Positions 63,842 to 64,000 of a DNA stretch of 64,000 nucleotides are shown piece after piece; within the stretch, counting starts at the first letter, position 1; each line of letters begins with the position of its first letter. Origin of the DNA: Streptomyces sp. NRRL S-340 (lineage in GTDB: Bacteria > Actinomycetota > Actinomycetes > Streptomycetales > Streptomycetaceae); NCBI RefSeq assembly GCF_000720185.1, contig NZ_JOIY01000026.1:1-64000 (forward strand), read 5' to 3'. The translations under genes were made by a program, and so were the position numbers. Below the pieces are notes generated by a model, which was not told where the DNA came from, did not search any database, and worked only from the letters and a program-made list of their open reading frames with translations.

Positions 63842-64000
63842 GTGGGACGACTCTTCGGCACGGACGGCGTGCGTGGTGTCGCCAACGCGGACCTGACCGC
63901 CGAGATGGCGCTCGGCCTGTCCGTCGCCGCGGCGCACGTACTGGCCGAGGCGGGCACCTTCGAGGGGCACCGCCCGAAGGCCGTGGTCGGCCGGGACCCG
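63842..64000 (+). CDS. glmM: Phosphoglucosamine mutase, 5' part only
   Basis: Converts glucosamine-6-phosphate to glucosamine-1-phosphate for UDP-GlcNAc synthesis. Only the first 53 codons are in the window: [28 protein letters not shown] is the diagnostic N-terminus. The GTG at 63842 follows AAGGAGGACA. The catalytic Ser loop lies beyond the window edge. Confidence 0.93.
   Translation, partial: MGRLFGTDGVRGVANADLTAEMALGLSVAAAHVLAEAGTFEGHRPKAVVGRDP

Overview
The window is a chromosomal segment of a high-GC actinobacterium, almost certainly a Streptomyces. The evidence is strong G/C bias at third codon positions, many GTG and some TTG starts, and a gene order (murB, aspC, tRNA-Trp, secE-nusG-rplK-rplA, rplJL, rpoBC, rpsLG-fusA-tuf, S10/spc/alpha clusters, rplM-rpsI-glmM) that matches what I know of the Streptomyces core chromosome. 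Secreted-protein families typical of Streptomyces (streptogrisin, WXG/DUF1023 cassettes) sit between the core blocks. The species cannot be named from the sequence alone.

Layout. 1-4.4 kb: murB, a DsbA-like lipoprotein, and leftward adenosine deaminase and aspartate aminotransferase genes. 4.6-9.7 kb: tRNA-Trp, secE, nusG, rplK, rplA, then two paralogous lipoproteins. 9.8-19.2 kb: L10 leader, rplJ-rplL, a promoter, rpoB-rpoC. 19.3-21.9 kb: a divergent pair of polyprenyl-type glycosyltransferase genes. 21.9-26.6 kb: the str operon (leader, rpsL, rpsG, fusA, tuf).

26.6-41.1 kb is an accessory block separating the str and S10 operons. It holds a streptogrisin-C-like protease and a LysR regulator; a type VII secretion-like cassette A (helical small protein, WXG protein with a long disordered tail, mycosin-like protease with an extra cytosolic domain); NADP-glutamate dehydrogenase; a divergent DHA2 drug-efflux/MarR pair; and cassette B (WXG-like protein, DUF1023 alpha/beta hydrolase, lipoprotein). 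No EccB, EccC, EccD or EccE core component is present, so both cassettes would depend on secretion machinery encoded elsewhere.

41.1-58.2 kb: S10, spc and alpha operons (rpsJ to rplQ), including secY, adk, map, infA and rpoA, with no rpsD between rpsK and rpoA. 58.2-64 kb: truA, UDP-glucose dehydrogenase-like and polyprenyl-phosphomannose synthase-like genes, a membrane protein, rplM-rpsI, and the 5' end of glmM.

Most of the window encodes transcription and translation machinery. The most unusual observations are these: a near-palindrome of about 150 bp whose centre holds the murB start codon, with a MurB-like N-terminus readable on the opposite strand; a 25-nt hairpin-containing element shared by the rpsL and rpsJ leaders, each leader also carrying a short ORF that ends at the first r-protein start; and the two type VII-like cassettes, of which cassette B looks like a secreted hydrolase with a possible lipoprotein partner.
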